In this document: piece after piece, positions 15,436 through 23,851 of the stretch | Position numbering within the stretch: position 1 is the first letter of the stretch | Layout: the number at the start of each line of letters is the position of its first letter | The notes under the pieces: model-generated | Told to the model about the DNA's origin: nothing | The model's input: only the letters and a program-made list of their open reading frames with translations | The model's database searches: none | Position numbers and translations under genes: made by a program | Assembly (NCBI GenBank): GCA_023386645.1 | Contig: JAEWJI010000049.1 | Location: 1-26,304 of the forward strand | Reading direction: 5' to 3' | Length of the DNA: 26,304 bases | Source: Pseudomonadota bacterium | Lineage (GTDB): Bacteria > Pseudomonadota > Alphaproteobacteria > Caulobacterales > Caulobacteraceae

Positions 15436-16098
15436 TTAGCGACACACCTCCACGCAGGCTTGGGCCAGGGCGTCCGTGGAGTCCACCAGCGGAACTGTCA
15501 GTTCGTCCGGGCCGAGCAACAGGGGCACCTCCGTACAGCCGGCGATCACGACCCCGGCGCCCCGCTCGACGAGAGCCTGCGCCAGGCGCCGCATCGCAGA
15601 GCGCGCGTCGCGTCCGACCTCGCCCCGCTTGACCCCGTAGATCAGGTCCATCAGTCCCTCGCGCTCGTCGCCCTCGGTCACTTCGACCTCGAGACCGGCC
15701 GCCTCGAGCGCCTTGCGATACAGCCCTTCCCCGCCGGGCGTCGCCAGCACTCCGATCGTTCGCGCGCCGCTGTGACGCGCGGCCGTGACGGTCGCGTCGA
15801 TCATGTCGATGAACGGGACGCCGGCCGCCCGTATCCCGGCCGCCTGGGCGTGGGCGGTGTTGCAGGGCATGGCCAGCACCTCGGCCCCCACGTCCCTCAG
15901 CCGCCCGGCCATCCGCGTCAGCTCGGCCTCCGCTTCGCCCGGCTGTTTGTTCCGGTCCGGCACCTGCGGGTTCAGGTCCATCACCACCCGGATGTGGTCC
16001 GCGTCGCCGGCCGCCGGCGTCAGCGCCTGCAACCGCGCCAGGAAATGCACCGTCGCCGCCGGCCCCATCCCGCCCAGAACGCCCAGAACCTTGCTCAT
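15436..16098 (-). CDS. Aspartate/glutamate racemase family protein
   Basis: 220 residues from MSKVLGVLGGMGPAATVHFL, the standard N-terminus of the RacX/YgeA branch; the frame stays open further upstream through the antisense of neighbouring sequence, which is not coding. The two catalytic cysteines are present: Cys79 in AMPCNTAHA and Cys188 in IAGCTEVPLLL. DLNPQVPDRN binds substrate. The family interconverts L- and D-amino acids without cofactor, with Asp, Glu or broader specificity. The Shine-Dalgarno is weak. It is followed after 246 bases by the nucleoside hydrolase and preceded by the propeller gene, with no obvious functional link. Confidence 0.9.
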   Translation of the reverse strand: MSKVLGVLGGMGPAATVHFLARLQALTPAAGDADHIRVVMDLNPQVPDRNKQPGEAEAELTRMAGRLRDVGAEVLAMPCNTAHAQAAGIRAAGVPFIDMIDATVTAARHSGARTIGVLATPGGEGLYRKALEAAGLEVEVTEGDEREGLMDLIYGVKRGEVGRDARSAMRRLAQALVERGAGVVIAGCTEVPLLLGPDELTVPLVDSTDALAQACVEVCR

Positions 16099-16190
16099 TC
16101 GCCGCCGCTTCCACGCGCGGCCCGGACGTCCGCGCGCCCAGCGATTAGCCCACCGGTTCGCGAGCCGCCATGGGCGACCGGCCGCGCCCG

Positions 16191-17258
16191 TCAGGCCAGC
16201 CAGCGCCGGCGCTGAACATAGACCGCAGCCCCGCCCGCCAGCCCGAGGCCGAACACGATCATCGCCCACTCCGACAGGGTTGGGACCGGCGCGGCGACCA
16301 CCGGCACGCTGATGCGCCCGATCCGGTTGCCCCCGAACTCCGGGAACCACATGGCGTCGTCGGGTCCGCGCGTGATGAAGGCGGGCTGGCTGTTCGGGTT
16401 CGGCAAGGGGTACTCGGTGACGACCCCGGCCGGAGTGATGCGGCCGATCCGGTTGCCAAAATATTCCGTGAACCACAGCGCTCCGTCCGGCCCGGCCGCG
16501 ATGCCCAGAGGCGCGGCGCCCATGGTGGGCACGGCGAACTCCGTGAAGACGCCGCTGGTGGTGATGCGCCCGATCTTGTTGCCCGCCGCTTCGGTGAACC
16601 ACAGTGCGCCGTCGGGTCCCGCGGTGATGTCATAGACGCCGCTTCCTGCGGTCGGCACGGCGAACTCGGTGATCGTCCCGGCCGTGGTGATGCGGCCGAT
16701 CCGGTTTCCGGTCTGCTCGGTGAACCACAAGGCGCCATCGGGTCCCACCGTCATCCAGAACACGCCGCTGTTGGGGTTCGGCAAGGGGTACAGGGTGACG
16801 CTTCCGGCCGTCGTCATGCGTCCAATGGCGTTCGCGTTGATCGCCGTGAACCACAGCGCCCCATCCGGTCCCGTGACGACCTGTTCCGGGCCGGTCCCCG
16901 GCGGGAGGGGAAACTCGGTTATGACACCTGCGGTGGTGATGCGCCCGATCTTGTCGGCCCCGCTTTCGCTGAACCACAGGGCTCCGTCCGGACCCGTCGT
17001 AATCCCATAAGGTTCGCTGGCCGGAGTCGGGATCGCATACTCGGTGATGGAGCCGGCGGTGGTGGCGCGAATGACCCGATTGCCGCCCCCGACGAACCAC
17101 AGGGCGCCGTCCGGCCCCTCGGTGATTCCCCGGCCCAGCGCGCCGGGCGACGGCAGGGCGTATTCGGTGATGGCCTGGGCCGAAGCCCCGCCCGCCGCCA
17201 GCAACAGCCCGCAGGCGGCGAACGCACCGACGAGCGCGGTGCGGATGGACGTGATCAT
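16191..17258 (-). CDS. Secreted seven-bladed Vgb-like propeller with IPTL-CTERM sorting signal
   Basis: 355 residues. A signal peptide (ALVGAFAACGLLLAAGGASA) is followed by seven repeats of 41-42 residues, each with GPDGALWF then GNRIGRITTAG and TEYxLP: the streptogramin (virginiamycin B) lyase-type beta-propeller. The C-terminus VPTLSEWAMIVFGLGLAGGA followed by VYVQRRRWLA is an IPTL-CTERM tail: motif, membrane helix, Arg cluster. Such proteins are exported and processed by an exosortase-type enzyme (XrtH is the described partner), then surface-bound or released. The protein has no histidine, whereas Vgb lyases use a catalytic His, so antibiotic lyase activity is unlikely; a binding role is more probable. 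The repeats make the DNA a 123-126-base tandem repeat. Confidence 0.88.
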   Translation of the reverse strand: MITSIRTALVGAFAACGLLLAAGGASAQAITEYALPSPGALGRGITEGPDGALWFVGGGNRVIRATTAGSITEYAIPTPASEPYGITTGPDGALWFSESGADKIGRITTAGVITEFPLPPGTGPEQVVTGPDGALWFTAINANAIGRMTTAGSVTLYPLPNPNSGVFWMTVGPDGALWFTEQTGNRIGRITTAGTITEFAVPTAGSGVYDITAGPDGALWFTEAAGNKIGRITTSGVFTEFAVPTMGAAPLGIAAGPDGALWFTEYFGNRIGRITPAGVVTEYPLPNPNSQPAFITRGPDDAMWFPEFGGNRIGRISVPVVAAPVPTLSEWAMIVFGLGLAGGAAVYVQRRRWLA

Positions 17259-17333
17259 GAGAGCCCCCCGAACAGGGAGGTTCCCAACCCCCTGTCAAAG
17301 GCTTGTGGCAGCGAAATCGCGGTTACGCAATCC

Positions 17334-18227
17334 TCAGGCCAGCCGCCGGCGCCGCTGGACATGCACCGCGGCCCCGCCCCCCAGGACCGCCCCGAACAGG
17401 ATCATCGCCCACTCCGTCAGGGTCGGAATGACCGGCGCCGTATAGGCGAAATTGTCCGCCACGCCCATGTCTATGCTCGCGCCCGAAGGCGTGACGACGC
17501 GAACCTCCGCCGGCCCGATCAGTCCGGCGGGCGCCACGGCGGTGATCTGGGTGTCGCTGTCCACGGTGAAAGTGCTGGCGGGCGCGCCGCCGAAGGTGAC
17601 CCCCGTGGCGCCCGCGAAGTCGCGTCCTGTGATCACGACCGGGTATCCCCCGTTCGTGGCGCCGGTGACGGGGCTCACGGCGGTGATGATCTGGGTGGCC
17701 GGCGAGTTCAAGATCAGCGCTCCCCGGACCGCGCTGCAGCAGTCCAGGGTCGGCCGTGAATAGGGAGCCCGTGCATTGGCGTTCGCGGCGTCGCTGCGGA
17801 TGGAGCCGTCCATCCTTCCGCTCAGATCGTAGTAAAAGGTGCCGGCGGCATCGGCGACGGAGCCGATGAGATAGTTCCCCGGCTGCAGGGTCAGACCGGT
17901 GATCGGCTCCGAATATTTGATACTGGGCCGGGCGCTGTCGGCCGCGAAGGGTATGGAAGTCCCCAGCCAGACATAGTCGCCAGCCAGTGCGTCGTAGATG
18001 AAGAACCGCTGATTGTGGTCAGTGGGCACGCGGTTGATGGTGCCTATGTTCGTCACGGTCACGGGATCGGTCAGCCACACGTTCGCCGTCACGCTGTCGA
18101 CCGGCCCCCTGTCGACCGATTGGGACGTCACCGGGTCGTAGAATGTCTGGGCGCTCGCCGCGGCGGGGATGGCCACCGCCAGCGCAATGAGGCAACCCCG
18201 CGCGAATCCACTCAACCGCCCGACCAT
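17334..18227 (-). CDS. Secreted TIG/IPT-domain protein with IPTL-CTERM sorting signal
   Basis: 297 residues from MVGRLSGFARGCLIALAVAI, chosen because GGGAG lies six bases before it and it yields a good signal peptide (cleavage near ASAQ); the longer frame to 18281 would place Arg-rich residues in front. The N-terminal domain (about 30-180) is a beta-rich region with a CC pair (LDCCSAVRG), not recognised. A TIG/IPT immunoglobulin-like domain follows: VSPVTGATNGGYPVVITGRD, VTFGGAPASTFTVDSDTQIT, APAGLIGPAEVRVVTPSG. The tail IPTLTEWAMILFGAVLGGGA plus VHVQRRRRLA is an IPTL-CTERM signal nearly identical to that of the next gene. Probably a surface or extracellular protein processed by the same sorting enzyme. 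Confidence 0.85.
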   Translation of the reverse strand: MVGRLSGFARGCLIALAVAIPAAASAQTFYDPVTSQSVDRGPVDSVTANVWLTDPVTVTNIGTINRVPTDHNQRFFIYDALAGDYVWLGTSIPFAADSARPSIKYSEPITGLTLQPGNYLIGSVADAAGTFYYDLSGRMDGSIRSDAANANARAPYSRPTLDCCSAVRGALILNSPATQIITAVSPVTGATNGGYPVVITGRDFAGATGVTFGGAPASTFTVDSDTQITAVAPAGLIGPAEVRVVTPSGASIDMGVADNFAYTAPVIPTLTEWAMILFGAVLGGGAAVHVQRRRRLA

Positions 18228-18253
18228 CCGACACTCCCGCAAAGCTACGAGGC

Positions 18254-18281
18254 GGGTAAGGCGCCGCCGTTTCTGCGTCAA
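18254..18281 (-). promoter_or_regulatory. Possible promoter of the TIG-domain gene
   Basis: Minus strand TTGACG (18276-18281) is a full -35 match to the Caulobacter housekeeping consensus. It is followed after 16 bases by TTACCC (18254-18259), a weak -10 within GCGCCTTACC. It is 27 bases before the preferred start codon, so the leader would be short. Match by eye only. Confidence 0.3.
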
Positions 18282-18311
18282 TGAAATGATGGTTTCGCAA
18301 GCCGCCGCGCG

Positions 18312-19313
18312 TCAGCCCAGCTGCGGCCCGATCTCGGTCCCGTAGCCGAACAGCCCCTGGGCCCCTCCAGTGTGCAGGAACGCCACCGTCTCGCCCTGGA
18401 AGCGCCCGGCCCTGGCCAGCGCGATCAGCCCCTTCATCGCCTTGCCGGTGTAGACTGGGTCCAGCACGATCCCGTCGGTCCGCGCCGCCAGCGTCAGCGC
18501 GTCGATCACCCCCTGATCGACCAGCCCGTAACCCTCGCCGACATAGTCGCAGTCGGCGACGACCATCTCCGGTTTCACCGCGTCCGGACGCCCCAGCAGG
18601 GCGGCAGTCTCGCGCGCCAGCTTCAGGACGTTCTCTTCCTGCTTCGGCTTCGGCGCTCGCACCCCGATCCCCAGCACCGGGATGTCCGCCCCCATGACCG
18701 CCAGCCCGGCCACCAGCCCCGCGTGGGTCCCGGCGCTGCCTGTCGCCGTCACGATCCGGTCGATCGGCAGGTCCAGTTCGTCGGCCTGGACCACGATCTC
18801 GCGCGCGCAATCGACATATCCCAGCGCCCCGACCGCGTTCGAACCGCCACCCGGGATGACATAGGGCTTGCCGCCCCGCGCCCGCACCTCGGCCGCCGTG
18901 GTCTCCAGCTCGGCCGCCATGTCGGTCCCGCCCGGCACGCGGCGGATCGAGGCCCCGAACAGCCGGTCCAGCAGGACGTTGCCGTTCCAGACATAGTCCT
19001 CGGCCTTGGACCCGGTCCTCTCCTCCAGGATGATCTCGCAGGCCTGTCCATGAGCCGCCGCAGCGGCGGCGGTCTGGCGCACGTGGTTGGACTGCACCGC
19101 CCCCTGGGTCACCAGGGTGTCGGCCCCCTGCTCCAGCGCCTCGCCCAGCAGGAACTCCAGCTTGCGGGTCTTGTTGCCGCCGCCGGCCAGGCCGGTGGCG
19201 TCGTCGCGCTTGATCCACAGATCCAGGCCCAGTTCCTCGCCCAGCCGGGGAAGCGGCTCAAGCGGCGTCGGCAGATGCGCGAGGCGGACACGGGGAAAGC
19301 GGGCGAGATGCAT
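18312..19313 (-). CDS. dcyD: D-cysteine desulfhydrase / ACC deaminase family PLP enzyme
   Basis: 333 residues of fold-type II PLP enzyme. GLAGGGNKTRKLEFLLGEAL carries the PLP lysine Lys51; GAVQSNHVRQTAAAAAAHG has the catalytic Ser75; the phosphate loop is TATGSAGTHAGL. In true ACC deaminases the substrate loop reads PVYEGKS with a key Glu; here it is DPVYTGKAM with Thr289, as in D-cysteine desulfhydrases (D-Cys to pyruvate, sulfide and ammonia). L-cysteate sulfo-lyase is a close relative and cannot be excluded. Cytoplasmic. Same strand as the BLUF gene upstream, separated by about 130 bases. Confidence 0.85.
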   Translation of the reverse strand: MHLARFPRVRLAHLPTPLEPLPRLGEELGLDLWIKRDDATGLAGGGNKTRKLEFLLGEALEQGADTLVTQGAVQSNHVRQTAAAAAAHGQACEIILEERTGSKAEDYVWNGNVLLDRLFGASIRRVPGGTDMAAELETTAAEVRARGGKPYVIPGGGSNAVGALGYVDCAREIVVQADELDLPIDRIVTATGSAGTHAGLVAGLAVMGADIPVLGIGVRAPKPKQEENVLKLARETAALLGRPDAVKPEMVVADCDYVGEGYGLVDQGVIDALTLAARTDGIVLDPVYTGKAMKGLIALARAGRFQGETVAFLHTGGAQGLFGYGTEIGPQLG

Positions 19314-19442
19314 GAAGAAAGCTCCGGATCGGAAGCCCTCCTTAGCCCCAACGCCCCGCGCCGTCTCCGGCGGCGTCGATCAGACGATGGCGTTCCGGCG
19401 TCAGGGCCAGCGGCCGCCAACAGCCCGCCAAACGGCGCTGGG

Positions 19443-19841
19443 TCAGTGCGTCGTCGCCTGCTTCAACAGTTCGGCGAGACGGTCGCCGGAGGGTTCGGCG
19501 ATCATCATCACCTCGTCCAGCTGGTTCTCCAGTTCCGGCGTGAGCCGGGCATGGGCCATGGACCAGCCGGCGAACATCCTGTGCTCGACCGGAGCGCGGT
19601 CGATGATGCGCAGGTGCTTGTGACGCGGGTCCGATTCCAGCCGCCGCAGCAGGGCGTCCAGCCGCTCGGGCGAGCCCTCCAGCACCTGGATGAACCGCTC
19701 CCTGTGCGCCGCCAGGGCCCCCGTCAGGTCCTGCCGGTCATTGTTCCGCTGCGCCTCCCCCAGGATGGTCGCCATGTTCAGGAGCGACTGGGTCGACCCG
19801 GTGGCGGTGCTTTCATAGACGAGGCGTTCGAGGGTGGGCAC
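19443..19841 (-). CDS. Short BLUF-domain blue-light photoreceptor
   Basis: 132 residues from a GTG start at 19841 (M/V-PTLERLVYES), chosen because CTGGAG precedes it by about seven bases and BLUF domains begin just before the LVYxS strand; ATGs at 19889 and 19901 are in frame but lack a ribosome site. All flavin-site residues are present: Tyr9, Asn33/Asn34 (QRNNDRQDLTG), Gln52 (RFIQVLEG), Trp93 and Met95 (FAGWSMAH). BLUF proteins bind FAD and rearrange a hydrogen-bond network around Tyr/Gln in blue light. This is a stand-alone BLUF with a short C-terminal cap and no fused EAL or cyclase, so it should signal by protein contact. Divergent from thiC. Confidence 0.9.
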   Translation of the reverse strand: MPTLERLVYESTATGSTQSLLNMATILGEAQRNNDRQDLTGALAAHRERFIQVLEGSPERLDALLRRLESDPRHKHLRIIDRAPVEHRMFAGWSMAHARLTPELENQLDEVMMIAEPSGDRLAELLKQATTH

Positions 19842-19870
19842 GGCGATACTCCAGACTGAGCTCCGCCTGT

Positions 19871-19898
19871 AATATCCATTTCCTTTCATTATCTTGAA
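19871..19898 (-). promoter_or_regulatory. Possible promoter of the BLUF gene
   Basis: An AT-rich island in otherwise GC-rich DNA. On the minus strand TTCAAG (19893-19898) and GATATT (19871-19876) are spaced by 16 bases. If used, transcription would start downstream of the in-frame ATGs at 19889 and 19901, supporting the GTG start at 19841. Visual match only. Confidence 0.3.
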
Positions 19899-19993
19899 CA
19901 TGCAGCGAGTGTCGGCGAGCCGACCTTCGCCCCGGCGGACATGCGACTCGAACGGCGGTCGTTTCGCGACAGGACGTGACCCCCTCTCTCCGC

Positions 19994-20021
19994 TTGACCC
20001 CCGCCCGCATCCGCCTAACCT
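19994..20021 (+). promoter_or_regulatory. Possible thiC promoter
   Basis: TTGACC (19994-19999) and TAACCT (20016-20021) are separated by 16 bases, immediately upstream of the TPP riboswitch. The -10 lies within GCCTAACC, loosely like the Caulobacter-type GCTANAWC element. Position is right for a transcript starting just before the aptamer. Match by eye only. Confidence 0.4.
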
Positions 20022-20025
20022 GCCC

Positions 20026-20118
20026 GCGTTCTCCCGGGGGCGGCGATCGAGCCGCTGAGATTGGGGTAGTCCCCTGACCGGCCGAACCTGATCCGGGTCA
20101 TGCCGGCGAAGGGACGAG
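20026..20118 (+). ncRNA. TPP riboswitch (THI element) aptamer
   Basis: The conserved core is present in order: CGGC (20041-20044) pairing with GCCG (20051-20054), CTGAGAT, a TGGGG...CCCCTG arm, then AACCTGATCCGGGTCATGCC and GGCGAAGGGA. This is the thiamine-pyrophosphate aptamer found upstream of thiC in most bacteria. TPP binding represses the downstream gene. About 85 bases of expression platform follow before the thiC ATG. Confidence 0.95.
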
Positions 20119-20141
20119 ATCACCTCGCATACGCGAGGCTT

Positions 20142-20164
20142 GTCATCCCCGCGAAAGCGGGGAC
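20142..20164 (+). repeat. REP-type palindrome in the thiC leader
   Basis: CCCCGC-GAAA-GCGGGG (20147-20162) is a GNRA-capped hairpin set in GTCAT...GAC context. The string GTCATCCCCGCGAAAGCGGG is a dispersed extragenic palindrome familiar from many proteobacteria. Here it has been incorporated into the riboswitch expression platform. Its right arm shares 20161-20162 with the next possible helix (GGACC/GGTCC). Confidence 0.6.
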
Positions 20165-20170
20165 CACGCC

Positions 20171-20204
20171 GGCGGTCCCTCTTTGCTCGAGGAAAGAGGC
20201 CGCC
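20171..20204 (+). promoter_or_regulatory. Hairpin sequestering the thiC ribosome-binding site
   Basis: GGCGG (20171-20175) pairs with CCGCC (20200-20204) and CCTCTTT (20178-20184) with AAAGAGG (20193-20199), leaving a 2-base bulge and an 8-base loop. The 12-bp stem contains the whole Shine-Dalgarno (AAAGAGG) and ends directly at the ATG. A competing helix GGACC (20161-20165)/GGTCC (20174-20178) uses part of the left arm. This looks like the translational switch of the TPP riboswitch. Confidence 0.65.
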
Positions 20205-22205
<2,001 letters not shown>

Positions 22206-22306
22206 AGCCGTCCCGCTTGATTTCCTAGAACCGAGTCCAATAGGTCACGGCGCTCACCCCGAGGGTGCGCTATTTTGGCTTCGCCATGGGGGACGAGAAA
22301 TGCGCA
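22206..22306. other. Intergenic boundary between thiC and the accessory patch
   Basis: About 100 bases with no clear terminator behind thiC. The base composition falls noticeably from about here to 24055. Only weak promoter-like TTGATT near 22219 is visible. Two in-frame alternative starts for the next gene (GTG 22265, ATG 22286) fall in this stretch. Confidence 0.4.
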
Positions 22307-22909
22307 ATGCGTGACGCCGACGTTCGTCTAGCAGTTCGGGAGTTGTTGGCGGCTGAGCACGCTGGCGACCACGACACTCGCATCGTCGAGGAGATGGGGG
22401 TCTGGTCGGGCTCGGTTCGTGTCGATATCGCGGTGATCAACGGGGAACTGGTTGGCTACGAGCTAAAAAGCGACCGGGACACGCTCACCCGGCTCCCTCA
22501 ACAGGCCGAGCTCTACAGTCGCCTCTTTGATCGGGTTTATCTGGTCGTCGGCTCAAAGCATTCCCGCGAGGCTAGGAAGCTCATTCCAAAATGGTGGGGC
22601 ATGCACGTGGCGACGTCGGTCGGCAGCAAGGTTCATCTTTACCAAGCACGAGAAGCGAAGCTGAACCCCAAGCACGATCCGCTCATCATCGCCCAAACGC
22701 TGTGGCGGGACGAGGCCCTAGCTCTTCTGGACCGTCGCGGATTTGCCACCGGCTGGAAAAGCAAGACGGCTGTGCAACTGCACAGCCGTCTTGCAGAGGT
22801 GCTTTGTCTGGATGACTTACGCTCGGAAGTCCGCGCGATCCTGAAGCAACGTCAGGGTTGGCTAGGGAAGCCGGTCGACGACGAGTTCCATGTGACGGTT
22901 TGCGCTTAG
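22307..22909 (+). CDS. sce7726 family protein, putative PD-(D/E)xK-like nuclease fold
   Basis: 200 residues from MRDADVRLAVRELLAAEHAG, the usual family start; ATG 22286 and GTG 22265 are in-frame alternatives. The recognised family block is DTRIVEEMGVWSGSVRVDIAVIN then GELVGYELKSDRDTLTRLPQ and YSRLFDRVYLVVGSKH. Asp in VDIAVI, then Glu-x-Lys in YELKSD, has the order and spacing of a PD-(D/E)xK nuclease core (inference). The C-terminal part is helical and basic. Function is not established; the name comes from a Sorangium locus whose neighbour is sce7725. Codons are less GC-biased than in surrounding genes, suggesting acquisition. It overlaps the convergent Beta-like gene by 48 bases and contains a palindrome likely to terminate that gene. 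Confidence 0.85.
   Translation: MRDADVRLAVRELLAAEHAGDHDTRIVEEMGVWSGSVRVDIAVINGELVGYELKSDRDTLTRLPQQAELYSRLFDRVYLVVGSKHSREARKLIPKWWGMHVATSVGSKVHLYQAREAKLNPKHDPLIIAQTLWRDEALALLDRRGFATGWKSKTAVQLHSRLAEVLCLDDLRSEVRAILKQRQGWLGKPVDDEFHVTVCA
22761..22794 (-). terminator. Perfect 34-base palindrome, intrinsic terminator of the Beta-like gene
   Basis: GCAAGACGGCTGTGCA (22761-22776) and TGCACAGCCGTCTTGC (22779-22794) are perfect 16-base inverted arms around a 2-base centre. Read on the minus strand the hairpin is followed at once by TTTTCC, and it starts 67 bases after the Beta-like stop: a textbook intrinsic terminator. It lies inside the sce7726-family coding region, where it encodes SKTAVQLHSRLA. On the plus strand no T-run follows, so it should not stop sce7726 transcription. 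Confidence 0.75.
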
Positions 22910-23851
22910 GGCTACCCACGAGGTTCGATTGCCGGATGATGTCGCGGCCGTTGCGATCTGAACCACGCGATTATCACCCCAGCAGGCCGGCACGCCCCCG
23001 AACCCCGGATCGCTGTGGAAAGTCCCAGCGTGCGCGAGATATTGAGCGGCCATCGGCAGACCTGTCGCGCCAGAAGTCGGTCGCCCCTTTATAACGAGCC
23101 AGTCGTTATCTCGAGTATAGCGCGCGCTAACCGTCGCCTTTGCCATTGCGACGCCCGGCGGCTCTGTCATGTCAGGGTGGCCGATGCCATGGTCGCCGTA
23201 ATCGACTTGAAAGGGCGCGACACTGCGGACCGCCTGCCAGAGTTGCCAGTCCAGACGGGGGACGGCGTTCGGTCCCAAGGCCAATCCGGTATGATCCTTG
23301 GGTGCGGCAGACGCGGCCAAGGTCACCGAGCGCCAACTCCCAGCTGCCGGGAAATTCTGGAGGTGGTGAGCCACTACGGGATCGAGAACGCCCGGCCCGA
23401 AACTAGGCAAGTGGCCTGCGCATAGGATGACGTCGACTTGGCCGTGGTTAAGACCGTTAGCTGCGCACCAGCTGACCAAGTGCGGTAGGTCGCCAATCCG
23501 GACCTTCACGACAGCACCATGGGCTGCTGCCAGTGGCAGCGCTGCAGCGATATACCCAGCGGGAGCCGTCATCTCGATTGACGGTTGGGCGGGTACGCCG
23601 CCGTTCCGCAGAGCAGTGATGAGGTTCGTCATCTCAGCTGCGGATCCGCTTTCGCTGAAGTTGAACAGCCCATCAATGGCGATAGGACGGCCAGTCCAGT
23701 CAGCAATCAGACGATTTGTGAACTGTGCGGCAACGGTGCCCGTGAGGTGCACGACAGGAAAGACCCGAACTTTTGTCGCGGGCTCGAGATTGGCGAGCGC
23801 GATGGCTTCGCCAGCTTTGCTGCGGATGAGGGGGACGTATCTGTAGACCAA
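22862..23851 (-). CDS. Beta family protein (phage T4 Beta-like)
   Basis: 329 residues from a TTG start at 23851, supported by AAAGGA seven bases upstream. The N-terminus VYRYVPLIRSKAGEAIALAN then RVFPVVHLTG is the family opening (YVPxxxxKxGExxAL...PxxxL). Toward the C-terminus it has PFQVDYGDHGIGHPD, SARYTRDNDWLVIKGRP, ACWGDNRVVQIATAATSSGN and SWVALSANRHMELVV, all recognisable Beta-protein blocks. The family is named for a T4 protein and occurs scattered in bacterial accessory regions; its activity is unknown to me. No signal peptide or membrane helix: cytoplasmic. It converges on and overlaps the sce7726-family gene. Lower GC than its surroundings. Confidence 0.82.
   Translation of the reverse strand: MVYRYVPLIRSKAGEAIALANLEPATKVRVFPVVHLTGTVAAQFTNRLIADWTGRPIAIDGLFNFSESGSAAEMTNLITALRNGGVPAQPSIEMTAPAGYIAAALPLAAAHGAVVKVRIGDLPHLVSWCAANGLNHGQVDVILCAGHLPSFGPGVLDPVVAHHLQNFPAAGSWRSVTLAASAAPKDHTGLALGPNAVPRLDWQLWQAVRSVAPFQVDYGDHGIGHPDMTEPPGVAMAKATVSARYTRDNDWLVIKGRPTSGATGLPMAAQYLAHAGTFHSDPGFGGVPACWGDNRVVQIATAATSSGNRTSWVALSANRHMELVVDRLP

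Noticed and set aside
15436..16602. Long upstream extension of the racemase frame
   Set aside because: The extension overlaps the propeller gene out of frame; family similarity begins at MSKVLGVLGG (16098).
16191..17258. Streptogramin (virginiamycin B) resistance gene
   Set aside because: The propeller resembles Vgb but contains no histidine and carries an IPTL-CTERM tail, so lyase activity is not supported.
17272..17295. Imperfect hairpin ACAGGGAGGTT / AACCCCCTGT between the TIG and propeller genes
   Set aside because: It has a bulge and no U-run, so it could be a weak terminator or attenuator, but the evidence is too thin to list as a feature.
16170..17759. A 529-codon plus-strand frame antisense to the propeller and TIG genes
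   Set aside because: Its repeats are the mirror image of the propeller repeats; there is no signal peptide or recognisable domain.
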